From Phycisphaerales bacterium UBA7800 (GTDB lineage: Bacteria; Planctomycetota; Phycisphaerae; Phycisphaerales; Phycisphaeraceae), in the NCBI GenBank assembly GCA_002480565.1, contig DLCK01000072.1, forward strand, positions 13,049 to 77,048: a stretch of DNA of 64,000 nt. The letters run 5' to 3'. A program made the translations under genes and the position numbers. Positions 51,732 to 60,396 of this stretch are shown here, piece by piece. A model generated the notes under the pieces. It had not been told where the DNA came from and did no database searches. It worked only from the letters and a program-made list of their open reading frames with translations. Each line of letters starts with the position of its first letter. Position 1 is the first letter of the stretch.

Positions 51732-52853
51732 TCAAGGATCGATGTGCAAATCAATCCGTTTTCCTGGACCTTCAACAAATGCTTCAAAGATCCGTGTGAC
51801 CATCATGGCGTATGCCAATGCCCCTTGTGTTAAGGGTTCGTTGTGCAGGACTGCTTTGATCAGCGCGTTGATCTCATTGTAAAAACCTTGAATGAAGACG
51901 CCCTTGTTATAGAGTTGGCCCAGCGAGAACTCCGGCTCCCAGATGGCGGATGTCTCGTTGATTGAACCGGTGTAAAAATGGGGTGCCGAGCCGTAGCTTG
52001 TGCCTTGTTCATAGGGTGGATTTCGGTCATATCTCAGACGGATATTGTTTTCAATGACGATGCGTCGACCGTGCTGGCCGACGATCATGGTGTTTTCCAT
52101 GCCACCGTTTGAAGCTGCCCCATGTGTCATTGCCAGCATGCAGACCGCCCCGTTTTCAAAGGTGAATGTCACAGCACCTGCCCCATCGGCAGACCGCTGA
52201 TAGTAAAGCGAATTCGGCATGCCAAGTAAGTAAACCATCAACGCTGCGGGATGGCAGAGATGATCCAAAAAGCTGATCACGGATGTGACTTTTTTCTTTT
52301 CATGAATGTACGTCTGTAATTCCTCGACAGTGGGGATCTGCTGCGGGTAGGTCATGGACAGCAATTGCACTTGACCAAAGTCCGGTTCGTTCATCAATTC
52401 TTTGGCTTTGACGTTCACGGGGAAGAACATTTTTTTCAATCCCGTCACCACATGCAGCTTTCGCTCATTGGCCAACTCCTCAAGCATTTGCAGGTCTGCC
52501 ACCGTAGCAGCGGGAGGTTTTTCCATCCAGACATGCATGCCTGCGTTTAAGCAATCTGCTGCAATGGCCGGATAGCGCGGCCGGCCGGATTCATCGTAAT
52601 TGGTGACGATCATCACCGCATCGAGTTCACCATCGGCAAGCATCTGGTGATAGTTGTCATAAGCACGACTCGCTCCAAACTGCTTGGCAAAGGCTTGGGC
52701 TTTGGAGATATCCAGATCACAAACCGCATCAAGAGACACTGGCAGAAACTGCAACGTCGCATACAGGTTCCGAAAGCTGTGACTGCCACAACCGATAAAT
52801 CCGAGCCGTAGCATCGGTTCATCAGTCAATTGCCCGTGATGGTTGATATGCAT
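51732..52853 (-). CDS. Gfo/Idh/MocA family oxidoreductase (operon gene 4)
   Basis: This NAD(P)-dependent sugar dehydrogenase has 373 residues. The dinucleotide fold starts LRLGFIGCGSHSFRNLYATL; the catalytic-loop motif reads WMEKPPAATVADL; the substrate-binding half includes INETSAIWEPEFSLGQ. It probably oxidises or reduces a sugar or a sugar acid in the cytoplasm. The start is 52853 (M at residue 14, 52814, is possible). It is the last gene of a cupin/TIM-barrel/Gfo/Gfo operon. Its end faces the aminotransferase gene. Confidence 0.92.
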   Translation of the reverse strand: MHINHHGQLTDEPMLRLGFIGCGSHSFRNLYATLQFLPVSLDAVCDLDISKAQAFAKQFGASRAYDNYHQMLADGELDAVMIVTNYDESGRPRYPAIAADCLNAGMHVWMEKPPAATVADLQMLEELANERKLHVVTGLKKMFFPVNVKAKELMNEPDFGQVQLLSMTYPQQIPTVEELQTYIHEKKKVTSVISFLDHLCHPAALMVYLLGMPNSLYYQRSADGAGAVTFTFENGAVCMLAMTHGAASNGGMENTMIVGQHGRRIVIENNIRLRYDRNPPYEQGTSYGSAPHFYTGSINETSAIWEPEFSLGQLYNKGVFIQGFYNEINALIKAVLHNEPLTQGALAYAMMVTRIFEAFVEGPGKRIDLHIDP

Positions 52854-52862
52854 GATGCGTCC

Positions 52863-53843
52863 TTACAACGTTTGATATTCAATCGTGACGGGTTGTCCAG
52901 ATTCGACCGATGCGAGAATCGCTTCATAGAGCATCATGGTCTTGTAACTTTGGTAAATACTTGAGCGCGTGGTATTGACATTATCCTCTATCGCCTTGAA
53001 AAAGGCGACGATTTCCGCCAGATGCCCAGTCTCGTTGCCACTGTCGCCACTACTGGTAAAAGTCGGCGGTTCACGCCATTCCGATGGCTTGTTATCCTCT
53101 GTGATCCGCCATGTGCTGGAGTTGTGGATGGTCATGAAGTTGCCACCTTTGACGGTTAACTCAACTTCCTCGGTAGGTATCTGAAAGGATCGGCCATCGG
53201 CAAAGGTCATCGTCCCAACCGCGCCGCTGGCAAAGTGTAAACTCACCGCATACGCATCAGGCCCCTTGGCAAAGGCAAATACCCTAGCAACATCACCAAG
53301 CAAATACATCGCCAGATCAATGGTATGCACGCAGAAGTCAAAAAGGAACATCCGGTGTGGCGTGTTGTTGGCATATTGCGCACTGCAATAATCAATGGAC
53401 ATCGCGTAGATCGCATCAGGCGGAAATTGCTCAAGCCAATCCTTAGCGCGAGAGTAGGCCACGTTGTAACGTTTTTTAAATGCCGTCATGCAAAGTAAGC
53501 CGGTGTCCCTGGCAACCTGCGCGACTTCCAACGTCTGCTGAGCAGTCAAGGCAGGCGGCTTTTCCGTGTAAACCGGATAGCCCATTTTCAATATTTTTTT
53601 GGCCAACTCATAATGCCCCTGGGGTCCGGTGCAGATCATCACACCATCGGGCTTAAGCTCATTGAGCATCGCATCGACATCGTTAAATGGCTTGCCACCA
53701 AAACGCGCAGCGTTGTCAGCAGCCTTTTGCATTTGCAGATCACAAACACCCACAAGGTATCCGCCAGCAGCAGCGATGTTGGGATATATCCGACGGGTTG
53801 AAAGATTGCCTGCGCCGATCATACAGACACGTGGTCCATTCAT
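52863..53843 (-). CDS. Gfo/Idh/MocA family oxidoreductase (operon gene 3)
   Basis: This is the second Gfo/Idh/MocA dehydrogenase (326 residues). It starts VCMIGAGNLSTRRIYPNIAAAGGY, has the VYTEKPPALTAQQ catalytic loop and HRMFLFDFCVHTIDLAMYLLGDVARV as the conserved helix with the catalytic His. Its start overlaps the preceding TIM-barrel gene by four bases (ATGA type), so the two are translationally coupled. Two such dehydrogenases with a TIM-barrel epimerase resemble inositol or 3-keto-sugar pathways; the substrate is not decided. Confidence 0.92.
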   Translation of the reverse strand: MNGPRVCMIGAGNLSTRRIYPNIAAAGGYLVGVCDLQMQKAADNAARFGGKPFNDVDAMLNELKPDGVMICTGPQGHYELAKKILKMGYPVYTEKPPALTAQQTLEVAQVARDTGLLCMTAFKKRYNVAYSRAKDWLEQFPPDAIYAMSIDYCSAQYANNTPHRMFLFDFCVHTIDLAMYLLGDVARVFAFAKGPDAYAVSLHFASGAVGTMTFADGRSFQIPTEEVELTVKGGNFMTIHNSSTWRITEDNKPSEWREPPTFTSSGDSGNETGHLAEIVAFFKAIEDNVNTTRSSIYQSYKTMMLYEAILASVESGQPVTIEYQTL

Positions 53844-54628
53844 GGGTTTGTCTCCTGTACACCCAGGTTTTGCAGATGAGTTAACGCATTGCCAAGTTCT
53901 GTCATGGTACGCTGAGCGTCACTGTTTCGAGTATCCAATTCCAGTTCCACGACGATATCGCCACGATAATTCTGATGGGCTAAATGCTCAAAAAGGCCTG
54001 AAAAATCGACATTTCCCGTCCCAAACGGCACGGAGTTGCCTGCAGAATCAATCTCGTTGATATGCACCAAGGCGATGCTGTCACCCAGCAACTCAACGCC
54101 CTGCTGCCAACTCACCCCTACACGTGCAAAGTGTCCGACCTCCAACAAGGTCTTCATGCGAGGGTCATTGATACCCTGGATGATGGATGCAAAATCATCA
54201 AGCGTGGTGATGGGCGTGCCCTTGTGATTCTGCAAAACAGGTGTCACCTCGATATTTTCAGACTCAAGTCGATCCAAAAACGGTTTGGCTGCATGAATGT
54301 AAAGATCCCGACTGTTGGCTTTGTAGAGTACGACCTTAACGCCAATGGACTGAGCATATTTTGCAGTGGCTACCGCAGCATCCAATGATGTCGCAACTTG
54401 CTCGGTAACGGCTGGCAGGTGCATCGACGTAAACGTCATCTCATACTGCTTCGCCAAAGCCAGATACTGTTCCGAAGGTTGATTGATGTCCAAAGCAGAC
54501 GCGCACCATGTGCAAAAGGATTCGAACTTCTTGAACCCCAAGGCAGCGTAAGCAGGAAATATCTGCTCAAGTGTCCATTGTGGGATACAGGCCGGCGAGG
54601 ATACGAGTTGGTCAATCGTGATGGGCAT
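53840..54628 (-). CDS. Sugar phosphate isomerase/epimerase-like TIM-barrel protein (operon gene 2)
   Basis: This 262-residue xylose-isomerase-like TIM barrel shows FPAYAALGFKKFESF, MTFTSMHLPAV, LLEVGHFARVG, LVHINEIDS and GDIVVELELDT. Homologues bind a metal through a Glu in a strand often written LALENH and an Asp in DVGH. Here those positions read PVLQNHKG and EVGH, so one ligand is Gln and another Glu. This may mean altered or lost metal binding. The gene is translationally coupled to the next dehydrogenase gene. The function is a sugar or keto-sugar isomerase, epimerase or lyase; it cannot be specified. Confidence 0.86.
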   Translation of the reverse strand: MPITIDQLVSSPACIPQWTLEQIFPAYAALGFKKFESFCTWCASALDINQPSEQYLALAKQYEMTFTSMHLPAVTEQVATSLDAAVATAKYAQSIGVKVVLYKANSRDLYIHAAKPFLDRLESENIEVTPVLQNHKGTPITTLDDFASIIQGINDPRMKTLLEVGHFARVGVSWQQGVELLGDSIALVHINEIDSAGNSVPFGTGNVDFSGLFEHLAHQNYRGDIVVELELDTRNSDAQRTMTELGNALTHLQNLGVQETNP

Positions 54629-54653
54629 GGGTTGACTCGTCTTTCAACTTTGT

Positions 54654-55025
54654 TTACTGGGATTCACCGATAGTTTGTCGATGAGCTGACGAAAAAGCGA
54701 TCAACAAATGTGCTTCACCGTCACCAATATTACGTGCACCGTGCTTGATGTCCTTGGGGATGGTGATACTGTCACCTGTATTCATGACAAACCAGCCTTT
54801 ACCATCAATGTAATGCTCTATGCTGCCCCCAAGGACATGCAGAACTTCCTCGCAGTTGGGGTGATAGTGAATGGGATTAGAGCATTTGGACTTAAGAATA
54901 CAGCGTCCAACGGTTAAGCCTGTCGAATGGGACAGTTCCCCTGCTGCGTACCAGTGAAGCTCCCCCCATTCAAACGACTCCATGGAAGCCTGTTCGTGGG
55001 TAACCAATGTAAAATCGTCTGCCAT
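54654..55025 (-). CDS. Cupin-domain protein (operon gene 1)
   Basis: This is a small single-domain cupin of 123 residues. The metal-binding stretches are SNPIHYHPNCEEVLHVLGGSIEHYID (HxH and Glu) and SITIPKDIKHGARNIGDG (final His). It is the first gene of the carbohydrate operon. The start at 55025 is set by AAGGATCCGAAC just upstream; the open frame to 55085 extends back into the promoter. Cupins like this are often sugar isomerases or bind a pathway intermediate; here the role is open. Confidence 0.88.
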   Translation of the reverse strand: MADDFTLVTHEQASMESFEWGELHWYAAGELSHSTGLTVGRCILKSKCSNPIHYHPNCEEVLHVLGGSIEHYIDGKGWFVMNTGDSITIPKDIKHGARNIGDGEAHLLIAFSSAHRQTIGESQ

Positions 55026-55083
55026 GTTCGGATCCTTATGCTTTGCCAATTGACGGTTGTCGCGTAAAATAACTGACAAGCTC

Positions 55084-55112
55084 ATTATTCAACTTTGTTG
55101 AATTAAAGTCAA
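55084..55112 (-). promoter_or_regulatory. Promoter of the carbohydrate operon with operator dyad between -35 and -10
   Basis: On the minus strand TTGACT (55112-55107) and AATAAT (55089-55084, 5/6 match) are 17 bp apart. The perfect inverted repeat ATTCAAC-TTT-GTTGAAT (55087-55103) fills the spacer and covers half of the -10 box. A third half-site GTTGA overlaps the -35. The divergent XRE gene starts 28 bp away. Repression by the XRE-cupin protein through this dyad is the simplest reading. Confidence 0.7.
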
Positions 55113-55130
55113 CTATATGGAAATTATTTT

Positions 55131-55718
55131 ATGAATACTCCCGACATCGGCTCTCGAATTCGCACGCTGCGCAGGCGCATGGGATGGACATTGCAGGACG
55201 TTGCAGATCGGTGTGATTTTACGCGCAGCCTGTTATCGAAAATTGAAACGGGTAAAACCATCCCCCCCGTTGCGACTTTGACACGTATTGCTCAGACGCT
55301 GGGTGTCTCGGTGTCTTCGCTGCTGGATGATGGTGAAGATCACGGGACGATTGTGCAAAGCGCGGATGCGCATCATGTCGATGCGATGACTCCGACGGAC
55401 AAGGGATACAAGTTCTTTGCCTTTGCTGCCAATCGGAGTCAGAAATTGATGCAGCCGCTGCTTTTTGAAGCTCGCAAGGACAGCATCAAACCACAGGCCA
55501 TGACGCATGGTGGTGAAGAATTTGTGTATGTGCTCAGTGGGAAAATGCGTTACCGCGTTGGCAGTACGGTTCATCTGCTTAAGCCTGGAGACAGTGTGTA
55601 TTTTGATTCGGATCAAGAACACGAGCTTGAACCCGTCAGCGAAGTTGTGCGTTTTTTAGCCGTCTTTGCCGAAGCGCCCAAGCCCGCTAAAAAACAGTCA
55701 CGCAAAGGGCGAAAATAG
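55131..55718 (+). CDS. XRE-family regulator with a C-terminal cupin
   Basis: The first 65 residues are an HTH_3 domain: IGSRIRTLRRRMGWTLQDVADRCDFTRSLLSKIETGKTIPPVATL in outline. A cupin follows (about 95-180) with HGGEEFVYVLSGKMRYRVGSTVHLLKPGDSVYFDSDQEHELEPV; the metal-ligand positions are only partly kept (HGGEEF). This XRE-cupin plan is that of PuuR/CarD-like sugar or polyamine regulators. The last 15 residues are basic. It is divergent from the carbohydrate operon and probably represses it through the dyad at 55087. The signal may be the compound handled by the cupin/TIM-barrel enzymes. Confidence 0.93.
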   Translation: MNTPDIGSRIRTLRRRMGWTLQDVADRCDFTRSLLSKIETGKTIPPVATLTRIAQTLGVSVSSLLDDGEDHGTIVQSADAHHVDAMTPTDKGYKFFAFAANRSQKLMQPLLFEARKDSIKPQAMTHGGEEFVYVLSGKMRYRVGSTVHLLKPGDSVYFDSDQEHELEPVSEVVRFLAVFAEAPKPAKKQSRKGRK

Positions 55719-55750
55719 ATCAAATAAGGTCTTCGAAAAACCATGATGTA

Positions 55751-55862
55751 TTTTATACCGCCAAGATCGCAGAGCTAAAAACCAAGAAAAAGTCCTTGAA
55801 AGAAAACCAAAATCTTTGCCTTGTTAAACTTGGTGTCCTTGGCGTCTTGGCGGTGTAAAAAC
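55751..55862. repeat. Inverted ACCGCCAAGA-type intergenic element
   Basis: Left arm TTTTATACCGCCAAGATCGC (55751-55770) is matched in inverse by CTTGGCGTCTTGGCGGTGTA AAA (about 55838-55860). The right part is made of CTTGGTGT/CCTTGGCGT/CTTGGCGGT units. The whole is about 110 bp, between the XRE gene and the end of the AsmA-like gene. The arm at 84-118 is the same family. Confidence 0.7.
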
Positions 55863-55884
55863 GAATTTGGTTTTTTCAAAGGCC

Positions 55885-58800
55885 TCAATTCCCAAAGAGT
55901 CCGCGCAGGGCATCAATGGTTTTTTGGGTGTCGTTTTTCTTTTCTTCTTTCTTGGGTTCAGCGATTTGTTGCTGCTGGGTTTGTTGAGCCTGTTGTTGCG
56001 TTTGCTGTTGCGTTGTTGTTTCTTCAGCAACGGGAACAGGTTCTTTGACAGCCGGTTTATTAGGCCAAGTGCGTTTGGTTTTAAACTGCTTGACATCCCC
56101 ACCACTAATTGCACTGCCCGCAACCTGCCCAAGAATTGCCCCCAAGCCTCCAAGTTTATCGCCTGCCAATTCTCCACCTGCGACCATGGCCCCCAGTTGG
56201 ATCGCCAGTTCTTTGATGCCTTGGGGCTTGACACCATTTAGCGGACCAACGATAGGCAGTTCAAAAATGGTGTCCGCAGAGACGTACTTTCGCAGACTGC
56301 TGCCGATGCTGTACAGCGTCACCGCGGGGATTGCCATGCCCATATTGACGGTACTTTTGACCAAGTCGACACTACCTTGCGTGCCGATGGTTAAGGTGTT
56401 GATTCGGGATTTACCCATGAGTTTCACATCATCGATTTGCATCCACAGGTCATTGGTCTGTGTCACGCCGTTACGCATGTTGATCATGAGGTTGGTGAAC
56501 TTGGCATCCTGCTTGGAACTGATATTCAGGGATCGATCCAGATTACCAAGGCCTTCGCCCATGCTGTTGAGCAGCCAACTGTTTTGCAGGGAGATCGTGC
56601 CTAATTCCAGTTGCATATCCGCGGAGAGCTTGGAAAGTTCAAAGCCTTCGAGGGGCATTGAAAAGTCCTTGGCAAAAATGGTCGCCTTGATTGGATCACG
56701 GGACGAGGTCGCATCAATGAGAACCGGATTGCCATACTTGAGCAGGGTCTTGGCGGTCTCCGGGGTGACGGCCAAGGTAACGATTGCATCTTTGCGAAGT
56801 GTCAGATTACGGTTGGTGTCGATGTTTGCAGGAATGGACAGCGACGTGAATTTACCAACCAGTGAAAGGTCGATATTCCCCGGATACGAACCAACGGCTT
56901 TGATGTCCGCAGTGGGTCCGATGATGCCAGCGAGTTTGCCATCCTGTCCGGTAAGTGCGTCGATCAATTCGATGGGGAGTTGTGGTATCTGTGTATCGGT
57001 TTGAATGGTCGCGTGCAGAGCATCGACCTTGCCGTCCTTATCCAGCAGGTTGGTGATGACAGTCTGACTGGAAAGTGGGCTTTGATAGGTTTTACCCTGC
57101 GCGTCCTGGCCGATCATGTTTGCAGAAAGACTGGTGTTTAACGGTGAGCCAAGATTGGCAGCATCGACGCGCATTTTCAAATCGTCGATCACCATGGGTA
57201 ACTTCGTGGAGGTCTGGACAAACGCAAGTCGCTGAGCACCAAAACCGATCCCGATCTGAGCAGCAGCAAGCGATCCGCCACCGGTTGGGACGGTGAGTTT
57301 TTCAATTGCAAATTGCAGTGATGCAGGTTTAACGAGTTGCCAATCACTGCTGGTGGTTTTAGGGGTATTGGTTGTATTTTTCTTAAAAGTTTTCTGGAGT
57401 TTGTCGACAGCATCAGGCGTCACGATGAGATTGATTTTGCTACCCGGCTCGACGATGAGAAATTGATCCTGCATTTTTGCTTTGGCGGAAATCTCCAACA
57501 CATTGGACTTGGCGGCGACATTCATTTGCATGTCTTTATCCAAGGGGCCGTCGGCAGTAACCGCCAACGTGTCGATGCGTGATCCCAATACAGCAAAGAC
57601 CTTGCCCTGCATGCCCGAAAGGGTATCGACCAACGCGACGGGCACATCGGACATGATCAATTTCAAATCACGGGCGGATACCGTTCCGAGTAAATCTGTG
57701 AGTGAAACATTCGTGTCGAGTTTGCCTGATGCGGTGTTGCCTTCATACATCTCCGCAGTGAGTCGGATCGGCAAGGTGGTGGTATTGCCCTTGCCTAATG
57801 TCAAAACGGCATTGCGTAATGACGCATTAAGTCCACCGGGTAAACCTGACGGTTCAAGACGGTCGGCTGAGAGTTGCATGGCGATGACCGCCTTGTCCAT
57901 TTGAGCTTGGTCAATCGGCCAAACCAGTTCGGTGACCTTGCCTTTGAAGGTAACAGGTTTTGCCAAGGTCATAGGCGCAGGCGATGCGGAGGCTACTGGC
58001 TGGGGGTTAGCATTGGCATTGGGATTGGGATTGGGATTGGGATTGGGAATATCATTGCCATTGCCGTTGCTACTTCCATTTCCATTGGTTTTGTTCGATC
58101 CGGTAAACAGCGCGAGCAGTTCGGGGGTGACCTTCACATCCACAGAACTTTGCGGATCCAGGACAACCAGGTCATTCTTGATCATCGCGGTCACATCGGT
58201 ATTGATGGCAATACTTGAGGTACTGAGCTTAAGCCACATATTGGGCACTTGTGGATGTCTCAGTCCAGCTTCCGTTGGGAGCATCCGTCCCTTGAGTGTA
58301 ATGGTCTGTTTGGCTCCGACGACTTGATTGACGAGTTTATTGACATTGAACTTGAGCTTTTTAAAGACCGGTAAAAGTGTCGGCAACTGCCAGGGCAGCA
58401 AGGTCATATTGGCTTCAAATTGAGCTTTATCACGTTGGAGGTCCCCCTTGCCATCAAAGAGATTGATCACCTTGGAGGACATGGCAAAGGCGCCGGGACT
58501 GCCTCCTGCTTGTGAAGCTTGGAAGCCGCCGACAAATTCGATTTTCTGCCCGAACTTTTCGCTCTTAAGTGTCCATGCGGGTTTAGCCAGTTTGATCACC
58601 TGGTCTTCACCGCTGCGTAAGAGAACGTCTTCAAAGTTCAACGCCAGATCGATCACTGCGTCGTGAATCTGCCACTGGTTTTGAGTTCGTGGGATGTTGA
58701 GCTTTGTGATTTGGAGCGTGGCGAGGAAAGGTTGTGTGAGCAGTACAGGCTTATCAGCAGGCAGCTTTGTTGCGACTGCATAAAGCGCAGGCGTAATCTG

Positions 58801-60201
58801 CATGGTCATACGGCCGGTGTCCACATGATTGATGCCACTCTGATCAATCTTCAGCGCCAGGTCAGCATTGATGAATTGGGACTTGGCCTTGAAATCCAGA
58901 TTACCATTGGGCAGGCCGGAGGTCTTGTCGTATTGCATTTGCGAATTGATACTGGCAGTAAGTGTCGGGCCTACGGCATTGCTGATGAGTCCGCCTGTTT
59001 GGAAGAGTTCATCGAAAATCACCAGTCCGACATTCTGCACGCTGCCTGTAATGGTGGCTTTGACATTGGAAAGCTTGGTGTCGTTGGCCGCAAGATCAGC
59101 AAGCAGATTCTGTAAATCCACATTCAGGTCAAACGTCCCCTGCTGATTGCTTTGAGTAACTTGCCCTTTGAATCGGAGTGTAACCGGCTGGTTATCCCCC
59201 ATGGCATTGAGTTGAAGGGATGTACCTGAGAGTTTGAGTGTGCCCAGATTCTGATCGGTTGACTGGAGTTGCACATCGGTGATCGTCATGTTCAGATCAG
59301 CTTCAAGTTGGCTAAGACCTGAAGCGCCACCAAAGGCGGGGAGCTTAAGGCGATTGATTGCCAGGACGATGCCAAAGGGTTCGAGGAGTTTTGCTGATGA
59401 GGTCTTTGCTGCTGCGGCCCATGCTTCGGGGGTGACATCCAAGGTGACTTGTGTGTTGGTCATGTCGACGGTTTTGTCGATATCCAGGTTGGAAGTCACA
59501 CTGCCTCGCAAAGGGCCTTGGTTGAGGTTGGATGCAAGCTTGCCAACGATGGGTTGGCCTGCTTTAACGGATAAATCCACGCGTGTGTCCGTAAGGTTTG
59601 TCACCTCTTGATCGGGAGCAGAGAAGGTCATTTGATCCATTACCAGATTCACGTTCGCTGCCATCCCTTTGGGGATCATCTGTGAAACGGCTTGGTCTGC
59701 TTCTACGGATACAGTCTTGGCGGGTGTGTCCGTTGACTCGGATGATTCGGTTGATGTCGTTGAACTGGAGGACGACTTGACGACTCGCTGGAGGTTGTTG
59801 GAACCATCGGTCAACTGAACAACATGCAGCGCTTTGATATGCAGGGACACATCCCCAAAGTCCCGATTGCCCGTTGCCAGTCCAAAGAGACTCACACTGG
59901 GCAGGTCAATTTTTTCAATTTCAAGAAGCATCTGCCCTGCTTGATCCGCAATCTTGAATCCGGCAACTTTCTGCGAGCCAAACCACGACAAGGACAAGCT
60001 GTCAATCGTGGCTGAACCGTTGAGTTGGTTGTTGATCTGTGAAACGATCACACCCTTGAACGGCCCGGAGAGCAGCATCGGCAACATGAGCAGTGAAATC
60101 GTCAGCAGGACAAATACGATAACAATGATCTTCAACAGCCGACGCTTTTTGGGCTTCGTTGCTGTGGAAGTATTGTCGGATTGCGTTTGTGAAGTGGACA
60201 T
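55885..60201 (-). CDS. Very large AsmA-like membrane protein
   Basis: The 1438-residue protein has one N-terminal membrane anchor (about residues 24-46; LLKIIVIVFVLLTISLLMLPMLLS) and then a long extra-cytoplasmic region. The first part (INNQLNGSATIDSLSLSWFGSQKVAGFKIAD, IEKIDLPSVSLFGLATG) looks like AsmA/TamB-type beta-groove repeats, with similar strand patterns recurring throughout. Two disordered insertions interrupt it: a Ser/Thr stretch near 130-150 and an Asn/Gly/Pro stretch near 720-735 (encoded by hexanucleotide repeats at 58012). The end is a Gln-rich tail followed by DTQKTIDALRGLFGN. GGGAGGT stands before the ATG at 60201. AsmA-like proteins carry phospholipids between membranes; that role is inferred. 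It is next to a terminator and the PhoH gene. Confidence 0.82.
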   Translation of the reverse strand: MSTSQTQSDNTSTATKPKKRRLLKIIVIVFVLLTISLLMLPMLLSGPFKGVIVSQINNQLNGSATIDSLSLSWFGSQKVAGFKIADQAGQMLLEIEKIDLPSVSLFGLATGNRDFGDVSLHIKALHVVQLTDGSNNLQRVVKSSSSSTTSTESSESTDTPAKTVSVEADQAVSQMIPKGMAANVNLVMDQMTFSAPDQEVTNLTDTRVDLSVKAGQPIVGKLASNLNQGPLRGSVTSNLDIDKTVDMTNTQVTLDVTPEAWAAAAKTSSAKLLEPFGIVLAINRLKLPAFGGASGLSQLEADLNMTITDVQLQSTDQNLGTLKLSGTSLQLNAMGDNQPVTLRFKGQVTQSNQQGTFDLNVDLQNLLADLAANDTKLSNVKATITGSVQNVGLVIFDELFQTGGLISNAVGPTLTASINSQMQYDKTSGLPNGNLDFKAKSQFINADLALKIDQSGINHVDTGRMTMQITPALYAVATKLPADKPVLLTQPFLATLQITKLNIPRTQNQWQIHDAVIDLALNFEDVLLRSGEDQVIKLAKPAWTLKSEKFGQKIEFVGGFQASQAGGSPGAFAMSSKVINLFDGKGDLQRDKAQFEANMTLLPWQLPTLLPVFKKLKFNVNKLVNQVVGAKQTITLKGRMLPTEAGLRHPQVPNMWLKLSTSSIAINTDVTAMIKNDLVVLDPQSSVDVKVTPELLALFTGSNKTNGNGSSNGNGNDIPNPNPNPNPNANANPQPVASASPAPMTLAKPVTFKGKVTELVWPIDQAQMDKAVIAMQLSADRLEPSGLPGGLNASLRNAVLTLGKGNTTTLPIRLTAEMYEGNTASGKLDTNVSLTDLLGTVSARDLKLIMSDVPVALVDTLSGMQGKVFAVLGSRIDTLAVTADGPLDKDMQMNVAAKSNVLEISAKAKMQDQFLIVEPGSKINLIVTPDAVDKLQKTFKKNTTNTPKTTSSDWQLVKPASLQFAIEKLTVPTGGGSLAAAQIGIGFGAQRLAFVQTSTKLPMVIDDLKMRVDAANLGSPLNTSLSANMIGQDAQGKTYQSPLSSQTVITNLLDKDGKVDALHATIQTDTQIPQLPIELIDALTGQDGKLAGIIGPTADIKAVGSYPGNIDLSLVGKFTSLSIPANIDTNRNLTLRKDAIVTLAVTPETAKTLLKYGNPVLIDATSSRDPIKATIFAKDFSMPLEGFELSKLSADMQLELGTISLQNSWLLNSMGEGLGNLDRSLNISSKQDAKFTNLMINMRNGVTQTNDLWMQIDDVKLMGKSRINTLTIGTQGSVDLVKSTVNMGMAIPAVTLYSIGSSLRKYVSADTIFELPIVGPLNGVKPQGIKELAIQLGAMVAGGELAGDKLGGLGAILGQVAGSAISGGDVKQFKTKRTWPNKPAVKEPVPVAEETTTQQQTQQQAQQTQQQQIAEPKKEEKKNDTQKTIDALRGLFGN
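58012..58047. repeat. Hexanucleotide tandem repeat inside the AsmA-like gene
   Basis: Five exact ATTGGG units (58018-58047) follow one ATTGGC (58012-58017). On the coding strand this gives Asn-Pro dipeptides. Degenerate units continue to about 58085 (Asn/Gly). As the unit is a multiple of three, changes in copy number would not shift the frame; only the length of the Asn-Pro linker would vary. Confidence 0.85.
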
Positions 60202-60326
60202 AAGCAGGACCTCCCTCGTGAAATTCATTAGCAGTAATCATTGTACCGCGCAGCATGCTACAGGTTTCATATTGACGATGAGTTAACACGTAAAAGACAG
60301 ATATGATTCCATGTAAAAAGCCCACA

Positions 60327-60360
60327 TAAAAAGACAACACCGACTGATGGTCGGTGTTGT
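60327..60360 (-). terminator. Rho-independent terminator of the PhoH gene
   Basis: ACAACACCGAC pairs with GTCGGTGTTGT (60334-60360, 11 bp, 5-nt loop). On the minus strand CTTTTT follows directly. It lies 37 bp past the PhoH stop codon and before the AsmA-like gene. Confidence 0.85.
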
Positions 60361-60396
60361 CGCGGTTTGAAATTGGTTATGGGCTGGTCAATATCA

